The position numbers and the translations under genes were made by a program. This document shows, piece by piece, positions 8,132 through 15,962 of a DNA stretch of 42,137 bases. The stretch's first letter is position 1. The number at the start of each line of letters is the position of its first letter. The notes under the pieces were generated by a model. That model made no database searches. It was given only the letters and a program-made list of their open reading frames with translations, and had not been told where the DNA came from. The DNA is from Candidatus Kuenenia stuttgartensis (lineage in GTDB: Bacteria > Planctomycetota > Planctomycetia > Planctomycetales > Planctomycetaceae): positions 1-42,137 of the forward strand of contig CAMAWN010000026.1 of assembly GCA_945861865.1 (NCBI GenBank), read 5' to 3'.

Positions 8132-10078
8132 TTGGCGATCGAACGGCTCTACCACACGGTCAAAGCGGGCGGACGGCCCATCCCGTCTCGTCTGTCGCGC
8201 TGGCGCTCGCTCGCCCAAAACATTGGGCGCCGCGCCGAACAGCTCAAAAAATTCGACGATCGCCAACTGTTACAAGCCAGCCTCGAAGTCCGCTGGCGAG
8301 CGAAAGCTGGCGTCTCGCTGCTGAAGCTGATGCCCGAGGCCTATGCATTAGCCGTCGAAGCCTCACATCGCACCACGGGCATGACTCCGTATCCCGTGCA
8401 AGTCATGGGGGCCATCGGCCTCTACGAAGGAGGCATCGCCGAGATGCAGACCGGCGAAGGCAAGACGCTGACCGCCGTGTTGCCTTCGTTCCTCCGAGCG
8501 CTCCCCGGCCGCGGCTATCACGTCATCACCGTCAACGATTATCTCGCCAAACGCGATTGCGAATTGATGGCACCGGCCTATGCCGCGCTGGGGATGTCCG
8601 TCGGCTGCGTGACTTCACCCGATCAAACCGATGATCGCCGGCGAGCCTACGCTCAAGACATCACCTACGGCACCGCGAAAGAGTTCGGCTTCGATTACCT
8701 CCGTGATCGGCTGCGGCTGGGAGTGGGTGCTCAAGACGATCAGAAGCCCAACGTCTTTGTCCAAAAGGGGACTGGCAGCGGTGACGGGGAGCGTCCGGTG
8801 CAACGCGGCCACTACGGAGTGCTCATCGACGAGGCGGACAGCATCCTGATCGACGAAGCTCGAACGCCGCTGATCATTGGCCTGACGATGCACAACGACG
8901 CCGCCACCGTCAGCCTCTTCCGTTGGTGTCAGCGAGCGATCTCGCATCTCGAAGCCAACGAAGATTTCGTCTACGAGCCGCAACGCCGCTCGGCGTATCT
9001 GACCGACGCCGGCTGCCGCAAAGTGCTGTTGCTCGCGAAGCCCGCGCTGATCGATTCGGTCGATACCGAACGCATCTATAAACACGTCGAGCAATCGCTG
9101 ACCGCGCGGTTCGCGTTCATTCGCGACAAGGATTACGTCATCGTCAACAACGAAGTGAAGATCGTGGACGAGGGGACCGGCCGAGTCATGGACGGACGCA
9201 AGTGGCAAGACGGTTTGCATCAGGCGATCGAAGCCAAAGAACTGGTCCCCGTCACCGCCGCATCGGGCGAGGCGGCACGCATCACCGTGCAGAGCTACTT
9301 CCGGCTCTACAACTACATCAGCGGCATGACCGGCACTGCCGTCCAAGGCATCGGTGAGATTAAGCGAACCTACGGCCTCATCGTCACGCCAATCCCCACG
9401 AACAAGCCCAGCATTCGCGTCGGCTGGCCCACCCGCGTCTTCGGCACGATGGACGCCAAACGTGCCGCGATTCTCAAGAGCATCGAAGAGCTGATCGGCG
9501 TCGGCCGATCAATCCTCCTCGGCACTCCGTCGGTCGAGGCGTCGGAAGCACTCGGCAAATTGCTGAGCGACAAGGGCATCGAGTTTGAAATCCTCAACGC
9601 ACACTTCCACGAGCAGGAAGCGGAGATCATCTCCCGCGCCGGCCGAGTCGGCAAAGTCACCGTGGCGACCAACATGGCCGGCCGAGGCACCGACATCCAA
9701 TTGGAAGAGCAACTCGTCAAAAACGGCGGCCTGCACGTGATCGCCACCGAGATGCACAGCTCCGCACGCATCGACCGCCAGCTCATCGGCCGTGCCGCTC
9801 GACAAGGCGACCCCGGCAGCTACCAGTTCTTTCTGTCGCTGGAAGACGAACTGCTCCGCTGCCTCGAACCCGAAGACCTCGACGCCGAGCGACGCCAGGC
9901 ACGCCCCGATTCCATCGGCGAACTCAATCGCACCTGGATCGCCTTCTTCAAGAAGACGCAAAAGTTTCTGGAGAAGACCCACCTCCGCCAACGCAAAGAC
10001 CTGCTCAAGGCCGAGCGTCACCGCATGCAGATGTATAAACGGATGGGCCTCGACCCGTGCTTGGAGCTGACCGAGTAG
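8129..10078 (+). CDS. Short SecA-like preprotein translocase ATPase
   Basis: Seen: 649 residues against roughly 830-900 for housekeeping SecA. Present are the N-terminal DEAD-motor motifs (TPYPVQVMGA, EMQTGEGKTLTAV, VNDYLAKRD), Walker B with DEADSILIDEARTPLIIG, a preprotein cross-linking region, GMTGTA and the second motor domain (HEQEAEI, TNMAGRGTDIQL, RQLIGRAARQGDPGS). After LSLEDELLR only about 75 residues follow, ending in a basic helical segment. The family's two-helix finger, most of the helical wing and the zinc-binding tail are missing. Known: SecA drives protein export through SecYEG; bacteria with two SecAs often use the shorter for special substrates. Inference: an accessory SecA2-type or SecA-derived motor rather than the essential one. 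No secY or substrate gene is adjacent. The stop TAG is the first part of a palindromic element. Confidence 0.85.
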   Translation: MLAIERLYHTVKAGGRPIPSRLSRWRSLAQNIGRRAEQLKKFDDRQLLQASLEVRWRAKAGVSLLKLMPEAYALAVEASHRTTGMTPYPVQVMGAIGLYEGGIAEMQTGEGKTLTAVLPSFLRALPGRGYHVITVNDYLAKRDCELMAPAYAALGMSVGCVTSPDQTDDRRRAYAQDITYGTAKEFGFDYLRDRLRLGVGAQDDQKPNVFVQKGTGSGDGERPVQRGHYGVLIDEADSILIDEARTPLIIGLTMHNDAATVSLFRWCQRAISHLEANEDFVYEPQRRSAYLTDAGCRKVLLLAKPALIDSVDTERIYKHVEQSLTARFAFIRDKDYVIVNNEVKIVDEGTGRVMDGRKWQDGLHQAIEAKELVPVTAASGEAARITVQSYFRLYNYISGMTGTAVQGIGEIKRTYGLIVTPIPTNKPSIRVGWPTRVFGTMDAKRAAILKSIEELIGVGRSILLGTPSVEASEALGKLLSDKGIEFEILNAHFHEQEAEIISRAGRVGKVTVATNMAGRGTDIQLEEQLVKNGGLHVIATEMHSSARIDRQLIGRAARQGDPGSYQFFLSLEDELLRCLEPEDLDAERRQARPDSIGELNRTWIAFFKKTQKFLEKTHLRQRKDLLKAERHRMQMYKRMGLDPCLELTE

Positions 10079-10113
10079 CCCGGACACCCAAGTCCGGGTC
10101 CGCCGAAAGCGGA
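10075..10113. repeat. GTAG-tipped double hairpin at the secA-like stop codon
   Basis: GTAG (10075-10078) contains the TAG stop of the SecA-like gene. CCCGGAC (10079-10085) pairs with GTCCGGG (10092-10098). Directly after it TCCGC (10099-10103) pairs with GCGGA (10109-10113). The 15-base second palindrome recurs, reverse-complemented, inside the VWA gene at 16234-16248. It lies between convergent genes and could act as a terminator in both directions, though no U-tract follows. Confidence 0.75.
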
Positions 10114-10129
10114 GACGCAAACGCTCGAA

Positions 10130-11203
10130 CTACAGGAACTCCGACAGCCCGCGGCGATCCAATTCCGCGAGCAACTGCCGCAACGAATTCTCGTCCCGTT
10201 TGTCCGCGACCAGCGTGACGTCCTGCGTTTGCACGATGATCAGGTCGCGCACGCCAAACGTGGCGACGAGATGCTCGTCGCAAGATCGCACGATGCAGCC
10301 GGTCGAGTTCAGTCCGCAGAATTGGCCAGAGATCGTGTTCCCGTCCGCATCGGCCGGCAACAAGCGGGCGAGGGCCTGCCAACTGCCGACATCGTCCCAC
10401 TCAAACGCCGCCGGCACGACCGCCACGGAATTCGCTCGCTCCAGCACGGCGTAGTCGATGGAGATCGACGGCATCTGCGGAAACTCGGCCGCCAGAGTCT
10501 CCCCCCACGCCGCCGTGCCGATCGCTGCTTGCAGCCGCTTAAGCCGCGTTCCGATTTCCGGCTGATGCCGTTCGATCTGTTCGAGAATTGTGTCCGCTCG
10601 CCACACAAACAGGCCGCAGTTCCAGAAGTAGTCTTTCGTAGCCACGTATTGCTGCGCGGTCGCCAAGTCTGGCTTCTCGCGAAATGCCGCGACTCGAAAC
10701 GCTCCTGGCTGATCGCACAACTCGGCACCGCGCTGCATGTATCCGAATCCGGTCGCCGGGTAATTTGGCGTCGCTCCGAACAGCACCAGCGACTGCGGGG
10801 CGTTCGCCACCACAGCCACGGCTTGCTCGACCGTCCGCTGAAATTGTTTGGCCGTGCGAATCACATGATCCGCCGGCATGACCAACATTACGGCGTCCGG
10901 ATCAACCGCGAGCAACTGAATCGCGGCGAGTCCGATGCACGGAGCCGTGTTGCGTCCACACGGCTCGACCAAGATATGCTCGGCGTTCAATTCCGGTAAT
11001 TGCCGAACGGTTTCAACCGAGTGCGCCTCGCCAGTCACGACCCAAGCGCGTTCGATCGGAACGATCGCGCGGCAGCGCTCGACGGTCTCCTGCAACAACG
11101 TGCGCTCGCTGCCAAACCGCAGGAATTGTTTGGGCAATGCCCGTCGGCTCTGCGGCCAGAACCGAGTACCGCTGCCTCCCGCCAGAATGACCGCGTGCAA
11201 CAT
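10130..11203 (-). CDS. manC: Mannose-1-phosphate guanylyltransferase (GDP-mannose pyrophosphorylase)
   Basis: Makes GDP-mannose from mannose-1-phosphate and GTP in the cytosol, feeding glycan and glycolipid synthesis. Seen in 357 residues: the nucleotide-binding signature LAGGSGTRFWPQSRRALPKQ, catalytic PADHVI, ATGFGYMQRG, the FREKPD lysine motif and WNCGLFVW. All are in the order typical of the family. Length matches single-domain enzymes; the C-terminal isomerase domain of bifunctional ManC/AlgA proteins is absent. GAGGA lies six bases before the ATG. It is downstream of the esterase/SMP-30 gene on the same strand with 75 bases between them, so co-transcription is possible. It may supply the GT-C glycosyltransferase upstream, but that is inference. 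Confidence 0.93.
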   Translation of the reverse strand: MLHAVILAGGSGTRFWPQSRRALPKQFLRFGSERTLLQETVERCRAIVPIERAWVVTGEAHSVETVRQLPELNAEHILVEPCGRNTAPCIGLAAIQLLAVDPDAVMLVMPADHVIRTAKQFQRTVEQAVAVVANAPQSLVLFGATPNYPATGFGYMQRGAELCDQPGAFRVAAFREKPDLATAQQYVATKDYFWNCGLFVWRADTILEQIERHQPEIGTRLKRLQAAIGTAAWGETLAAEFPQMPSISIDYAVLERANSVAVVPAAFEWDDVGSWQALARLLPADADGNTISGQFCGLNSTGCIVRSCDEHLVATFGVRDLIIVQTQDVTLVADKRDENSLRQLLAELDRRGLSEFL

Positions 11204-11278
11204 GACGCTTCCTCAACCCTTGGCACATCCGGCGAAGATCGCTCCGCGGATCGCGGCCTCGCGCGCGGGAATCCAGAA

Positions 11279-12991
11279 CTACAGCCGCGGCGTGCCCGGC
11301 TTGATCGGAGCCGCCCAGCCGTTAGCTCCCTTCACCTTGACCTTGCGGCGATAGACCTTGTCGCCGCAGCAGGCGTAAATCGTGTCGAAGTTCTCGCCGC
11401 CGAACGTCAGGTTCGCGAGCTTGCCGTTCGGCGTCGGGATGATGCAGTTGACGCGGCCCGGTTGATCGCAGACCTGCAGCCCCATGCGAGTCGCCGCCCA
11501 CAGACGGCCATCGCGATCGGTGCGGAGTCCATCGACGCCGCTGTCTTCATCGACGTCGCGAACGTGCAGATGGAAATACTTCTGCTTGTGAGCCAACGAA
11601 CCATCCGCCTGAATCTGATAGCTGTAGATCCAGTGCGTCCGGCTGTCGGCGACGTACAGCAACGCTTGATCCGGCGAGCAGCAGATGCCGTTGGCGAACT
11701 TCAAGCCGGTGTCGACGATCTTCTTCGCCCCCTTGGGCGAGACGTACCACACCTCGCTGTTGTTCGGCGTCTTGAAGGGAGCCGTCGCGTAGATGCTGCC
11801 GTCATGTCGCACGACGAGATCGTTCCCCTTGAAGCCATCGGCGAAGACCGTCGATTTTCCGGCGGCATCCCAGGCGAGCAGTTGCTCGGTCGCGCCGGCG
11901 TTCGCGTACAGCCGACCGTCCGGACCGAAAGCCTGACCGTCGCCACGCTGCGAGTCAGCAAGAAATTCCGTCAGCTTGCCGTCGAGTCCAACCTTGAACG
12001 TCTTGCTCGCGCCGACGTCGTTGTAGAAAACCTCCCCCTTCGCGTTGACCGCCGGACCTTCGGTGAACTTGTAACCTTCGCCGACGAGCTGCCAGTCCTC
12101 GCCGGGAATCAGGATGTCCTGAATCTGCGGCGAGCCTTTGCCAACGGAGACCGGCTTCGGCCAGTCTTTCCAAATCCAGCGCATCACGTCCGGGAAGATT
12201 TCGCCGGCGTGCTTGCCGCTGTGCCCGCCCTCGCCCCACTTGTGATCGACTTCGTAGCCCGCGAAGACCAGCGAGCGTTCCATCGCCTGATTCGCGATCC
12301 ACCAGTCGCCACCGTAAATGTTGAGATCGTTCGTGCCGTCTTCCAGGAAGATGCGAATCGGCTTCGGTTCGTACTTGCGGATCAGCGTCGGATAGTTGTG
12401 CCCGCCGCGCAGGCCGACATACGTGCCGATGGCGCTGAAGACTCGGCGGAACGCATCGGGGCGTTCCCACGCGGCCGTGAAGGCGCAGATCGCTCCGCTG
12501 CTGTTGCCGGCGATGCAGCGATCGTTGCCGTCTTTCGACAACTTGATCTCGCGACCGTCGGCGGTTTTCTTCTTTTCAACTTCCGGCAGCATCTCGTCGA
12601 GAATGAACCGAGCGTAGGCGTCGCCGAGGCCATCGTATTCGAAGCTGCGATTGAAGCGGTCGAGCGCCTGATCGGACTGCGCCTTGACTCGCCCGTGCAT
12701 CACGAAGACGCCGATCGTGATGGGCATTTCTTTCTTGGCGATCAAGTCATCGAAAACCGCCGGAGCGTTGTATTGAATGCCGTCTTGGCAAACGAACACG
12801 CACGCTGGCTTCGCCGGATCGTACTGCTTGGGAACGTACACCCAATAATCACGGAACGTGCCGGGGAAGATTTTGCTGCTCTCGAAGCTGTATTTTGCGA
12901 TCTCGCCCTTCGGAGTGTCCTGGGCGTGACTCGCGGCGGCACCAAACAGCAACAACATCCAACAGGCGATTGAGGCAGCAAGGTTTCTCAT
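11279..12991 (-). CDS. Secreted esterase (Fes/enterochelin-esterase type) fused to SMP-30/gluconolactonase domain
   Basis: Seen: 570 residues starting with a signal peptide (MRNLAASIACWMLLLFGAAA, cleavage near SHAQ-D). Residues about 30-280 form an alpha/beta hydrolase of the putative-esterase family with nucleophile Ser164 in GNSSG, an acid in DGTND and a histidine in GEGGHSGKH. Residues about 300-560 form a six-bladed propeller of SMP-30/LRE type (FTEGPAVNAKGEVFYND, KFANGICCSPD, GVDGLRTDRDGRLWAA). Known: such esterases cleave sugar esters or siderophore esters, and SMP-30 domains are calcium-dependent lactonases. Inference: an exported enzyme of carbohydrate ester or lactone breakdown. The start at 12991 was chosen for the signal peptide; an upstream GTG or CTG start would bury it. 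Fusion of the two domains is seen in planctomycetes. Confidence 0.85.
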   Translation of the reverse strand: MRNLAASIACWMLLLFGAAASHAQDTPKGEIAKYSFESSKIFPGTFRDYWVYVPKQYDPAKPACVFVCQDGIQYNAPAVFDDLIAKKEMPITIGVFVMHGRVKAQSDQALDRFNRSFEYDGLGDAYARFILDEMLPEVEKKKTADGREIKLSKDGNDRCIAGNSSGAICAFTAAWERPDAFRRVFSAIGTYVGLRGGHNYPTLIRKYEPKPIRIFLEDGTNDLNIYGGDWWIANQAMERSLVFAGYEVDHKWGEGGHSGKHAGEIFPDVMRWIWKDWPKPVSVGKGSPQIQDILIPGEDWQLVGEGYKFTEGPAVNAKGEVFYNDVGASKTFKVGLDGKLTEFLADSQRGDGQAFGPDGRLYANAGATEQLLAWDAAGKSTVFADGFKGNDLVVRHDGSIYATAPFKTPNNSEVWYVSPKGAKKIVDTGLKFANGICCSPDQALLYVADSRTHWIYSYQIQADGSLAHKQKYFHLHVRDVDEDSGVDGLRTDRDGRLWAATRMGLQVCDQPGRVNCIIPTPNGKLANLTFGGENFDTIYACCGDKVYRRKVKVKGANGWAAPIKPGTPRL

Positions 12992-13175
12992 CAGCGGTTC
13001 TTTCTGCGGGAGAACAAGGTGACGGATCAGCGAATCGGCAGAGACTATCCCCGAACCTTCGATTTGCAAGACAGCCGCCGGCCATCATCATGCCGCTCTG
13101 TTTGAAAAACGGTATCACGGCATTCGGCCATCAGCTTTCGGTTGAATAACTCAGACACTCGCGTGAACTTTTCTT

Positions 13176-13844
13176 ATGCCTCAATTTCCGACCGAATCAC
13201 AGCCGGAGCGGCGGAACTGGATCTGGTTCAGCTTTCAGGTCGTGCTGAGGCTGGTCTTCACTCTGTGGCTGCGCTACCGAGCACGCGGACACGACCGTAT
13301 CGCGCATCGCGGTGGAATGCTGCTGATCATCAATCATCAGAGTTTTCTGGACCCGATCCTCGTCGGACTGCCGCTGCGTCGGCCAGTAAGTTATTTGGCT
13401 CGCGACAGCCTGTTCCGAATCCCCTTCTTCGGTTGGCTGTTGCGAGCGACCTATGTCCTGCCAATCAATCGCGAGTCTGCCGGGACCAGCGTTCTGCGAG
13501 AGATGATCGCGCGACTCAAAGCCGGCTTCTGGGTTGGAATCTTTCCCGAAGGGACACGCAGCCCCGATGGAAAACTCGGCGAGATCAAACCGGGCTTCCT
13601 GGCGATGCTCCGCCGAGCCAACGTCCCCGTCTGCCCCGTCGGCATCGCTGGAGCCGATCGAGCTCTCGGCCGACACCACAAGCTCCCACACTTCTCGACC
13701 GTGCGCGTCGTCTTTGGCGAACCGATTTCCGCCGAGCAAGTCGCCGAGACGTTGAAGCTCGGCGAGACCGCACTGCTCGACTTGATCCGCACGCGACTCG
13801 AAGAGTGCCTGACGCAGGCGAGCGACTGGCGCGATCGTTCGTAG
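13176..13844 (+). CDS. plsC: 1-acyl-sn-glycerol-3-phosphate acyltransferase
   Basis: Transfers an acyl chain to lysophosphatidic acid at the inner membrane in phospholipid synthesis. Seen in 222 residues: a hydrophobic N-terminal segment (FQVVLRLVFTLWL), the HX4D catalytic motif (NHQSFLD), the LFRIPFFGWLLR region, the substrate motif FPEGTRS and the late VPVCPVGIAGA. All four PlsC blocks are present and the length is normal. There is no convincing SD before the ATG at 13176. Its TAG stop is part of a GTAG-tipped palindromic element shared with the stop of the convergent sulfatase gene. Other PlsC-fold enzymes, such as lipid A or ornithine-lipid acyltransferases, cannot be excluded. Confidence 0.88.
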   Translation: MPQFPTESQPERRNWIWFSFQVVLRLVFTLWLRYRARGHDRIAHRGGMLLIINHQSFLDPILVGLPLRRPVSYLARDSLFRIPFFGWLLRATYVLPINRESAGTSVLREMIARLKAGFWVGIFPEGTRSPDGKLGEIKPGFLAMLRRANVPVCPVGIAGADRALGRHHKLPHFSTVRVVFGEPISAEQVAETLKLGETALLDLIRTRLEECLTQASDWRDRS

Positions 13845-13904
13845 CCACATTCGCCAGAATGTGGGCGAATTGTCCAAACCTCACGTTCTGGCGAACGTGG
13901 CTAC
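13841..13904. repeat. GTAG-tipped inverted palindrome pair supplying two stop codons
   Basis: Arm 1 (13841-13865) begins GTAGCCACATTCGCCAGAAT. Arm 2 (13882-13904) is its near-exact inverse and ends ACGTGGCTAC. Each arm is also a palindrome around GCCA/TGGC. TAG at 13842-13844 ends plsC on the plus strand. CTA at 13901-13903 is the TAG that ends the sulfatase on the minus strand. The element therefore fills the whole 56-base space between the two genes and both stop codons. It could fold into a long hairpin and act as a bidirectional terminator. Confidence 0.85.
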
Positions 13905-15928
13905 GGTTTGAAACTCAACGGGGTGACGAGCAGCGGTTCCGGGATCAAACCCGAATCGCCAACGTCCTCTTGCCAGCGTTCCAGAGCCGCTCGCATCCGG
14001 CGCAGCGTCTCGGCATGTTCAGGCCGAGACGCAAGATTCACGACCTCGTGCGGATCGGCCTCCGTGTCGAACAACTCTTCGACCGGCTTGGACTCGCGGA
14101 AGTACAGCGCCGGAGCACCGGTGAGTGATCCTTCTGCATTCAACCGCCGCATCTCGCGCATCGTCGGCATCTGATTCATGTAGGTGATGTTCTGAGCGTA
14201 CGACCGTCGCGGCGCGTAATTGCGGAGGTACTTGAACCGGGTATCGCGAGCCGACCGAATCAAATCGTAAGTCTCGTCCATCCGATCCCGATGCCCGAAA
14301 ATGTATTCCCGGCCGACCGCCGAAGGCCGAGAGCCGATCGCCGCAATACCGTTTTCAATCGGAGGCAAAACCCGCCCATGAAAATGTGACGGCAGCTCAA
14401 CCCCTGCCAACCGCAACATCGTCGGAGCGAAATCCAAACAGCAGACCAAGTCCTCGCAGACCGATCCGGGCTTCAATTTCCCTGGCCAGCGAATGATCAA
14501 CGGCGTCCGCGTCCCCGAGTCGTACAACCAGCGCTTGCCACGCGGCAGCCCCTGACCGTGATCACCCCAAAAGAAGACGATCGTGTCATTCGCGAGTCCA
14601 TCCGCCTCCAACTGATCCAAGATCGCGGCGACTTGCTGATCAAGCGTCGTCAGCAAATCGGCATAACGCGCCCAATCGCGCCGAGTCATCGGTGTGTCCG
14701 GGATGTACGGCGGCAGTTGTGCTTTCGCCGGATCGTGCAGCGTTTCGCCGAACTTGCCTCGAATCTGACTCTCGTGCGTCGTCACGAGATTGACCACGCT
14801 GAAAAACGGCTGCCCGGCCGCTCGCCCGCGCCAGTCGCGAGACTGCGGACTGTTCTCATCCCACGCGGCCTTCGGCGGCGGAAAGTTGTAGTCCGTCTTC
14901 GAACGGTTCGTCGTCCAGTACCCGGCCGCGCGCAAGTATTCTGGGAACGCCTTCACCTGCGGCGGCAGCACGATCTGCGACCGCATGTGCTGGCTGCCGA
15001 TCGCAATGGGGTACATGCCTGTGATCAGCCCCGACCGCGAAATCGCGCACACACCCGCATGAGTAAAGCAGCGACTGAACCGCATCCCTTCGCTCGCGAG
15101 TTGATCCAGTCGCGGCGTCATCGCGTACGAGTCGCCGTAACAGCCGAGGCTCGGTGAGATATCTTCCGCACTAATCCACAGGACGTTCGGTTGTTTTCGT
15201 TTCTTGACCGGTTTCGCAAACTGTCCCACGTCTTCGTCGAAGAACACCTTTGAGAACACCGAAGCCGGAGTCACTTTTTTGTTCGCATTGCCTCCCGCCG
15301 CGTCCCCCTGAGTTTGGTTTGCCGTTTTGGACGGCACAGGTTGATCAATGCCACGAATCCGCCGCAGTGCCTCGTTGCAGATGTCTGCGATGTGGTCGGC
15401 TCCCCGTTTTCCTTCCGCTTCCAACGTCGGAATCGCGGCCTTCGCGGGCGGACCGATCCGAGCCAGAAAATCCGCCGATGAGTTCCACACACCACGTTCG
15501 TCGTGCTTCAGCCCTTCGAGCAACGTTGGCAAGCCTTCCTCGACGTGGCCGATGCGGCACAACGCAAACGCCGCCGCGATCCGCACCCCGATGGCTTTCT
15601 CGCCATGCAGCTTTCGCAACGCTTCCAACGCGGATTTCGCATCGTCGCCAAGATCGCCCAACTCGCTCGCCGCCCAATAGCGGACCACTGCGTCTTCATG
15701 AGCCAATGCTTTTTTCAGCACCGGCACCGCAGTCTTGCCGAACGCTCCGACCGACAGCACCGCTCGCCTTCGAACCACCGGCGACGGCGACGGCAACTCG
15801 GCAGTCCATTCCGCGAGTGATCGACCGGCGACATCATCAGCCGCCTTGAATCCACTCGTCGATGGAACGGACAGAGACAAAACGACCACGGCGAGAGACA
15901 ATTTCAGTGAAAATAGAAAATTACGCAT
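13901..15928 (-). CDS. Secreted sulfatase with N-terminal HEAT repeats
   Basis: Seen: 675 residues. A signal peptide (about 1-29) is followed by three to four HEAT-like helical repeats (about 45-195, for example RRRAVLSVGAFGKTAVPVLK) and a linker. A sulfatase/alkaline-phosphatase-fold domain starts at QPNVLWISAEDISP (246). The cysteine converted to formylglycine in this family would be Cys294 in GVCAISRSG. The usual proline two positions on is isoleucine, giving CAISR instead of CxPSR. Metal-site motifs such as FFWGDHGQGLPRGKRWLYDSGTRTP are present further on. Known: planctomycetes carry many secreted sulfatases that desulfate algal polysaccharides. Inference: an exported sulfatase in the heparan-N-sulfatase-like subgroup (AED in place of ADD). 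It is 34 bases downstream of the VWA gene and probably read with it. The stop codon belongs to a palindromic element. Confidence 0.9.
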   Translation of the reverse strand: MRNFLFSLKLSLAVVVLSLSVPSTSGFKAADDVAGRSLAEWTAELPSPSPVVRRRAVLSVGAFGKTAVPVLKKALAHEDAVVRYWAASELGDLGDDAKSALEALRKLHGEKAIGVRIAAAFALCRIGHVEEGLPTLLEGLKHDERGVWNSSADFLARIGPPAKAAIPTLEAEGKRGADHIADICNEALRRIRGIDQPVPSKTANQTQGDAAGGNANKKVTPASVFSKVFFDEDVGQFAKPVKKRKQPNVLWISAEDISPSLGCYGDSYAMTPRLDQLASEGMRFSRCFTHAGVCAISRSGLITGMYPIAIGSQHMRSQIVLPPQVKAFPEYLRAAGYWTTNRSKTDYNFPPPKAAWDENSPQSRDWRGRAAGQPFFSVVNLVTTHESQIRGKFGETLHDPAKAQLPPYIPDTPMTRRDWARYADLLTTLDQQVAAILDQLEADGLANDTIVFFWGDHGQGLPRGKRWLYDSGTRTPLIIRWPGKLKPGSVCEDLVCCLDFAPTMLRLAGVELPSHFHGRVLPPIENGIAAIGSRPSAVGREYIFGHRDRMDETYDLIRSARDTRFKYLRNYAPRRSYAQNITYMNQMPTMREMRRLNAEGSLTGAPALYFRESKPVEELFDTEADPHEVVNLASRPEHAETLRRMRAALERWQEDVGDSGLIPEPLLVTPLSFKP

Positions 15929-15962
15929 CGGTGGTTTGCGCCCAGCGGGGTCAGCCCATTTG

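Noticed and set aside
11000..12973. 657-codon plus-strand open frame across manC and the esterase gene
   Set aside because: It covers two convincing minus-strand genes and shows only shadow composition.
13841..13904. Plain intrinsic terminator
   Set aside because: There is a stem but no U-tract, and the arms recur at other loci, so a repeat element describes it better. Termination may be secondary.
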